In this document: positions 6,511-9,786 of the stretch, piece by piece
Layout: every line of letters begins with the position of its first letter
Position numbering within the stretch: position 1 is the stretch's first letter
Source: an uncultured Collinsella sp.
GTDB lineage: Bacteria; Actinomycetota; Coriobacteriia; Coriobacteriales; Coriobacteriaceae
DNA length: 9,786 nucleotides
Direction: 5' to 3'
Assembly: GCA_958436995.1 (NCBI GenBank)
Contig: CAUBMI010000068.1
Coordinates: 1-9,786, forward strand
Translations under genes and position numbers: made by a program
Notes under the pieces: generated by a model
Told to the model about the DNA's origin: nothing
The model's input: the letters and a program-made list of their open reading frames with translations, nothing else
Databases searched by the model: none

Positions 6511-6688
6511 ACTGCTGGAAATACGAAACTATGCCGGTTTACTACGATGAATTGGGAATTTCCAACCACGCCGGCTTTTCGCAAAAAAGCGCAAGGCATC
6601 TACCTGCGGTTTTAGTTCAACATGTTTCGGAGTGGTCGCGGTTGATCGATTCGTCGTAGTAAACCGCCATAGTTTTGGCGGAGGCAGT
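6511..6688. repeat. large imperfect inverted repeat, possible foldback element or structured RNA
   Basis: Arms at 6526-6552 and 6649-6675 are complementary over 27 nt with one C-C mismatch (6534/6667) and one T-G wobble (6548/6653). Pairing continues in the same register outward to 6524/6677 and inward through wobble pairs to 6555/6646. It then resumes at 6565-6574 with 6627-6636. A further short arm, 6511-6515 with 6684-6688, closes the base. The whole is thus one long hairpin with internal loops and a branched tip (6575-6626) that holds small stems. There are no transposase genes and no clear target-site duplication. It could be a MITE-like repeat or a non-coding RNA; the sequence alone does not decide. 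Confidence 0.75.
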
Positions 6689-6708
6689 CTGATTTGTGGG
6701 TGGTAGAC

Positions 6709-6726
6709 CAAAGAGTGTCCCTTTTG
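6709..6726. repeat. degenerate copy of the CAAAG..GTCCC..TTTG motif
   Basis: CAAAGAGTGTCCCTTTTG shares its order of blocks (CAAAG, GTCCC, TTTG) with the core of terminator hairpins A and B, but it has only a weak 4-bp stem. Another partial copy, on the minus strand, is at 99-113, directly after the hydrolase stop codon. Relationship to A and B is inferred from similarity only. Confidence 0.35.
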
Positions 6727-6759
6727 ACTAGTCGTTTAAGAACGCCCCCAATGACTAAG

Positions 6760-6787
6760 TTGCAGGTGGCGGCGGTTGTGTTACACT
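6760..6787 (+). promoter_or_regulatory. candidate rho promoter with extended -10
   Basis: TTGCAG (6760-6765) and TACACT (6782-6787) are 16 nt apart, and a TG at 6779-6780 one base before the -10 gives an extended -10 element. Transcription would begin near 6794, giving a leader of about 137 nt before the rho start. An alternative -35, TTGACG at 6800-6805, has only a poor -10 partner at 6823-6828. Confidence 0.5.
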
Positions 6788-6866
6788 AACGCTGCGTAGT
6801 TGACGCAATCATCTCGATACAGATCAATGATGTCCGTCGTTTTGAACGGAACTAGACTGTTTAGCC

Positions 6867-6905
6867 GCCCTGAAGGTTTATGCAGGGAGCATGTGATCAC
6901 AGGGC
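6867..6905 (+). promoter_or_regulatory. rho leader with alternative hairpins
   Basis: GCCCTG (6867-6872) can pair with the near CAGGG (6883-6887) or with the far CAGGGC (6900-6905), but not both. The far copy overlaps a perfect 10-bp palindrome TGTGATCACA (6892-6901). Mutually exclusive pairing in a leader is compatible with attenuation or translational control, and rho genes are autoregulated in Escherichia coli. The stems are short, so chance is a real possibility. Confidence 0.25.
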
Positions 6906-6930
6906 TTGAAAAGAAAGTTGAGCAAACACT

Positions 6931-9501
6931 GTGTCTGATCAACAGCAAGAAAACGAAATAACGACGACGCAAGCCGCTCCCGCTGCACCGGTTGCGTCGG
7001 ACCAGGTCGCGGCGCCCGCGCAAGCCTCGGCTCCCGAGACGCCTAAGGCTGCTTCGACGCTTATGCCTGTAGCGGCTGAGAAGGCCGTACCTGCAACTGG
7101 TGAGGAGGCTGCTCCGGCAAAGCCCAAGCGCACGCGCCGCACGGCCAAGCCTGCCGGTGACGGCGAGGAGGTCACCAAGCCAAAACGCCGTACCATGCGC
7201 ACGACGCGCGCCAAGCGCGCCGTTGCAGCTGACTCCTCGGCGCCGATTTCCGATGAGGTCGCGCAGGCACGTGCGTTGGCGCAGATTAGCGAGGCTCAGG
7301 TGGTGCGCGCCCGCCGTCGTGCTGCCGAGCGCGAGGCCGCGGCTCTGACCGAGCTTGCAGCTCCGTCTGTGCCCGAGACGCCTGCCGCCATCGAGACCCC
7401 TGCCGCCGACCTGCCGACCGAGAAGCCGGCACCGCGCACACGCCGCCGCACGGCTGCTAAGGCCGAGCAAGTTGCGGAACAGGTAGCCCCCGAGCTCACT
7501 GAGGCTTCGGTCCGTTCCGCGGCAGGGGAGGGCACATTGCCTGTTGAGCCCGCTGCGCCTGTCGAGGCCAACGAAGTTCCCGTTGTCGATCCGGCTTTGC
7601 GCCCGCACCGTCGCGGTCGCAAGCCCAAGGCCTTTGTCGAGGCAGAGAAGGCCGCAGCAGCAGCCGCCGCCGCTCGGGATGCTGCGGCGACCGCCGAGTC
7701 TGCAACCGCTGCCGATGCACCCGTCCAGGATGCTACGACTTCCGAGGCCGCTCCCGCCGATGCCGAGCCCGCCGACGTCCGTCCCGGTCGCAGCCGTCGT
7801 ACTGCTGCTAAGCGCACGTCCAAGGCCAAGGCTGCCAAGAAGGGTGCGTCCGAGGATTCTGCCGAGACGACCGCCGATGCGTCGACTGATGTCGCCAAGG
7901 CCCAGGACGTCGAACAGCCTGCGTCCGAGAAGCCCAAGCGCGGTCGTAAGAAGTCCGTTAAGGCCAAGGCGTCCGAGCAGCAGGATGTCGAAGCGCAGGT
8001 TGATTCTGGCGCCGAGGCCAATGACGCCGCCGCGGCCAATGTTGGCACCGCCGCAACCGATGGTGCCGCCCCCGCTGAGGGCGAAGACGGCACTCGTCCC
8101 AACCGTCGCCAGCACAAGCGCAACGACGAGCGCAACGAGCGCAAAGACGAGCGCAACAACGACCGTCGCAGCCGTCAGCGCGATCGCAAGCAGCGCAACA
8201 AGGAGCGCAATGCCGCCCCGACCGAGCCTACGCTTTCGCGCGAGGAACTCGCGGCCATGAAGGTCGCCGAGCTGCGCGAGAAGGCTAAGGAGTTCGAGAT
8301 CGAGACGACCGGCAAGAAGAAGGCCGAGCTCGTCGAGGAAATCTACGTCACCGCTGCGAAGGCCGAGGGCTTCCGCGACATCAAGGGCATTCTGCAGATT
8401 CGCCCGGACAGCTCCGGCATCATCCACGCCCATGGCTACATGAAGTCCAACGACGACGCCTTCGTGCCCGCCTACCTCATCCGCTCCGCGCGCCTGCGCA
8501 CGGGCGACGTCATCGAGGGCTCGCTGCGTCCTTCGCGCGGCGGCGACAAGCGCGCCGGCCTCGCCAAAATCACGACCGTCAACGGCCTTGATCCCGAGCA
8601 GGTCCGTAACCGCCCCAAGTTTGGCGATCTTACCCCGGTCTATCCCAATGAGCCTTTGCGTATGGAGCACGGCAAGGATTCCATCACCGGTCGCGCCATC
8701 GATATCGTGTCGCCGATCGGCAAGGGCCAGCGCGGCCTGATCGTGTCTCCGCCCAAGGCCGGCAAGACCACGATTCTCAAGAAGATTTGCCAGTCTATCT
8801 CGATCAACAACCCCGAAGTGCACCTCATCTGCCTGCTCGTCGACGAGCGCCCCGAAGAGGTCACCGATATGCAGCGCTCCATTAAGGGCGAGGTCGTGGC
8901 CTCGACCTTCGACATGCCCGCCGATAACCATACTCGCGTGGCAGAGCTCGTGATCGAGCGTGCCAAACGCATCGTGGAACTGGGTGGCGACGTCGTGGTG
9001 GTGCTCGACTCCATCACGCGCCTTGCCCGCGCCTACAACCTGGCCGCTCCTGCCTCGGGCCGTATCCTGTCGGGCGGCGTCGATTCGGCGGCCCTGTATC
9101 CGCCCAAGCGTTTCTTGGGCGCTGCCCGCAACATCGAGAACGGCGGCTCGCTCACCATCCTGGCGTCCGCCCTCATCGATACCGGCTCCAAGATGGACGA
9201 GGTCATCTTTGAGGAGTTCAAGGGTACCGGCAACATGGAGCTCAAGCTCGACCGCGACCTGGCTGATCGCCGTATCTTCCCGGCCATCGATCCCGTTGCC
9301 TCGGGCACGCGCAACGAGGACCTGCTGGTCGACGAGCAGATGCGCCCGTTTGCCTTTGGCCTGCGCCGTATCCTCGCCGGCATGAATAATACCGAGCGTG
9401 CGGCCGCATCGTTTATCAAGGGCCTCAAGGGCACCAATACCAACCAGGAGTTCCTGGTGCGTTCGGCAAAGAAGCACAGCGATTACGAGCAGACGTTCTA
9501 G
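6931..9501 (+). CDS. rho: transcription termination factor Rho with long disordered N-terminal extension
   Basis: Rho is a hexameric RNA-dependent ATPase and helicase that ends transcription. The protein has 856 residues, about twice the Escherichia coli length. Residues 1-434 are low-complexity Ala/Pro/Glu sequence broken by basic clusters: KPKRTRR (64-70), KPKRRTMRTTRAKR (83-96), RTRRR (169-173), RPHRRGRKPK (224-233), RPGRSRR (284-290), KPKRGRKK (334-341), and an Arg/Asn/Asp/Glu stretch at 389-428. Then follow Rho_N (about 435-475), the cold-shock-like RNA-binding domain (about 485-550), Walker A SPPKAGKTT (606-614), Walker B VVVVLDS (688-694), and the conserved ASGRILSGGVDS (708-719) with the C-terminal motor region to DYEQTF. 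The GTG at 6931 is the first possible start, since an in-frame TGA lies at 6919-6921. It has only a weak ribosome site (GAG at 6920-6922). The core is complete, so the enzyme should be functional and bicyclomycin-type residues appear intact. Confidence 0.97.
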   Translation: MSDQQQENEITTTQAAPAAPVASDQVAAPAQASAPETPKAASTLMPVAAEKAVPATGEEAAPAKPKRTRRTAKPAGDGEEVTKPKRRTMRTTRAKRAVAADSSAPISDEVAQARALAQISEAQVVRARRRAAEREAAALTELAAPSVPETPAAIETPAADLPTEKPAPRTRRRTAAKAEQVAEQVAPELTEASVRSAAGEGTLPVEPAAPVEANEVPVVDPALRPHRRGRKPKAFVEAEKAAAAAAAARDAAATAESATAADAPVQDATTSEAAPADAEPADVRPGRSRRTAAKRTSKAKAAKKGASEDSAETTADASTDVAKAQDVEQPASEKPKRGRKKSVKAKASEQQDVEAQVDSGAEANDAAAANVGTAATDGAAPAEGEDGTRPNRRQHKRNDERNERKDERNNDRRSRQRDRKQRNKERNAAPTEPTLSREELAAMKVAELREKAKEFEIETTGKKKAELVEEIYVTAAKAEGFRDIKGILQIRPDSSGIIHAHGYMKSNDDAFVPAYLIRSARLRTGDVIEGSLRPSRGGDKRAGLAKITTVNGLDPEQVRNRPKFGDLTPVYPNEPLRMEHGKDSITGRAIDIVSPIGKGQRGLIVSPPKAGKTTILKKICQSISINNPEVHLICLLVDERPEEVTDMQRSIKGEVVASTFDMPADNHTRVAELVIERAKRIVELGGDVVVVLDSITRLARAYNLAAPASGRILSGGVDSAALYPPKRFLGAARNIENGGSLTILASALIDTGSKMDEVIFEEFKGTGNMELKLDRDLADRRIFPAIDPVASGTRNEDLLVDEQMRPFAFGLRRILAGMNNTERAAASFIKGLKGTNTNQEFLVRSAKKHSDYEQTF

Positions 9502-9540
9502 GCCGTCCGCTGCACGCGACAACAACCATAGACATGCCAG

Positions 9541-9568
9541 AAGGGCCGGGTTTAAATCCGGCCCTTTT
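9541..9568 (+). terminator. rho gene intrinsic terminator
   Basis: A 9-bp GC-rich stem, AAGGGCCGG (9541-9549) with CCGGCCCTT (9558-9566), encloses GTTTAAAT and is followed by T's to 9568. It lies 40 nt after the rho stop and separates rho from whatever follows. Confidence 0.88.
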
Positions 9569-9646
9569 CGTATAGCCGCTCGCCAACGATTATTGACCTC
9601 ACGACCGGCAAGCAGCGATTTTCCCGTTTCAATCCCGCTTCGTCGC

Positions 9647-9675
9647 TTGCAATCCCCAAGGGGGTTTCGCATAAT
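9647..9675 (+). promoter_or_regulatory. promoter candidate for a gene beyond the right edge
   Basis: TTGCAA (9647-9652) and CATAAT (9670-9675) are separated by exactly 17 nt; the -10 matches at five of six positions. It points rightward out of the window. The rest of 9569-9786 holds no supported gene: the ATG at 9706 closes after 11 codons, and the ATG at 9775 has no ribosome site. A small hairpin GGGGC-ATA-GCCCC lies at about 9733-9745. In other actinobacteria rho is followed by rpmE and prfA, which would suit this promoter, but neither is visible here. Confidence 0.5.
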
Positions 9676-9786
9676 AGCTGTTAAGCTTCGCGACGGAAAA
9701 CGCAGATGAAACGAACCTTATACCGTTGCTTTGGGGCATAGCCCCGCTTCATCTCCTCTCGCGCAGCCAACTGAATGATGCGATTT

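Noticed and set aside
6529..6711. 60-codon minus-strand frame across the inverted repeat
   Set aside because: TTG start without a ribosome site; the base order is explained by the inverted repeat.
6892..6901. CRP-like site TGTGATCACA in the rho leader
   Set aside because: The CRP consensus has six bases between TGTGA and TCACA. Here the half-sites abut, so it is only a short palindrome.
6781..9672. 963-codon open frame on the minus strand opposite rho
   Set aside because: It lies antisense to a complete, unmistakable rho. Its protein is Gly/Leu/Arg low-complexity without a recognisable domain, and it runs through the rho promoter and terminator. Such long antisense frames arise from high-GC codon bias.
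9706..9741. small gene starting MKRTLY after the last promoter
   Set aside because: Closes after 11 codons, lacks a ribosome site, and does not continue like ribosomal protein L34 despite the MKRT start.

Overview
The window looks like housekeeping chromosome from a high-GC actinobacterium of class Coriobacteriia, most likely Collinsella or a close relative. This is judged from GC-rich codon use, the actinobacterial type of Rho with a long basic/Ala-rich N-terminal extension, a CarD-family regulator, and an argS..rho order. It is an inference from reading, not from a database match. No phage, transposase, CRISPR array, tRNA or rRNA gene is visible.

Layout from left to right: (1) an S33-type alpha/beta hydrolase resembling prolyl aminopeptidases, on the minus strand (114-1532). 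(2) proA, divergent on the plus strand (1645-2931), without proB beside it. (3) A terminator, then a small HD-domain protein on the minus strand (3003-3602). (4) A second, near-identical terminator, then a CarD-family regulator on the minus strand (3720-4205). (5) A 342-nt AT-richer divergent regulatory region. (6) argS on the plus strand (4548-6401) with its terminator. (7) A 529-nt gene-free region with a large imperfect inverted repeat (about 6511-6688) and the rho promoter and leader. (8) rho (6931-9501), an 856-residue protein whose first half is predicted to be disordered. (9) A terminator and a good promoter candidate for a gene beyond the right edge.

The genes serve separate core functions: peptide turnover, proline synthesis, control of RNA polymerase at promoters (CarD), arginyl-tRNA charging, and transcription termination (Rho). 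Most are single-gene units bounded by terminators and divergent promoters. Actinobacteria such as Mycobacterium place lysA and hom/thrA-thrC-thrB between argS and rho. Here only the inverted-repeat-bearing spacer lies between them.

The most interesting material is non-coding: the argS-rho inverted repeat, a CAAAG..GTCCC motif seen at four intergenic places (two of them as terminator hairpins), and a rho leader containing a short reading frame that overlaps the rho start codon. I did not find a clear new multi-gene system.
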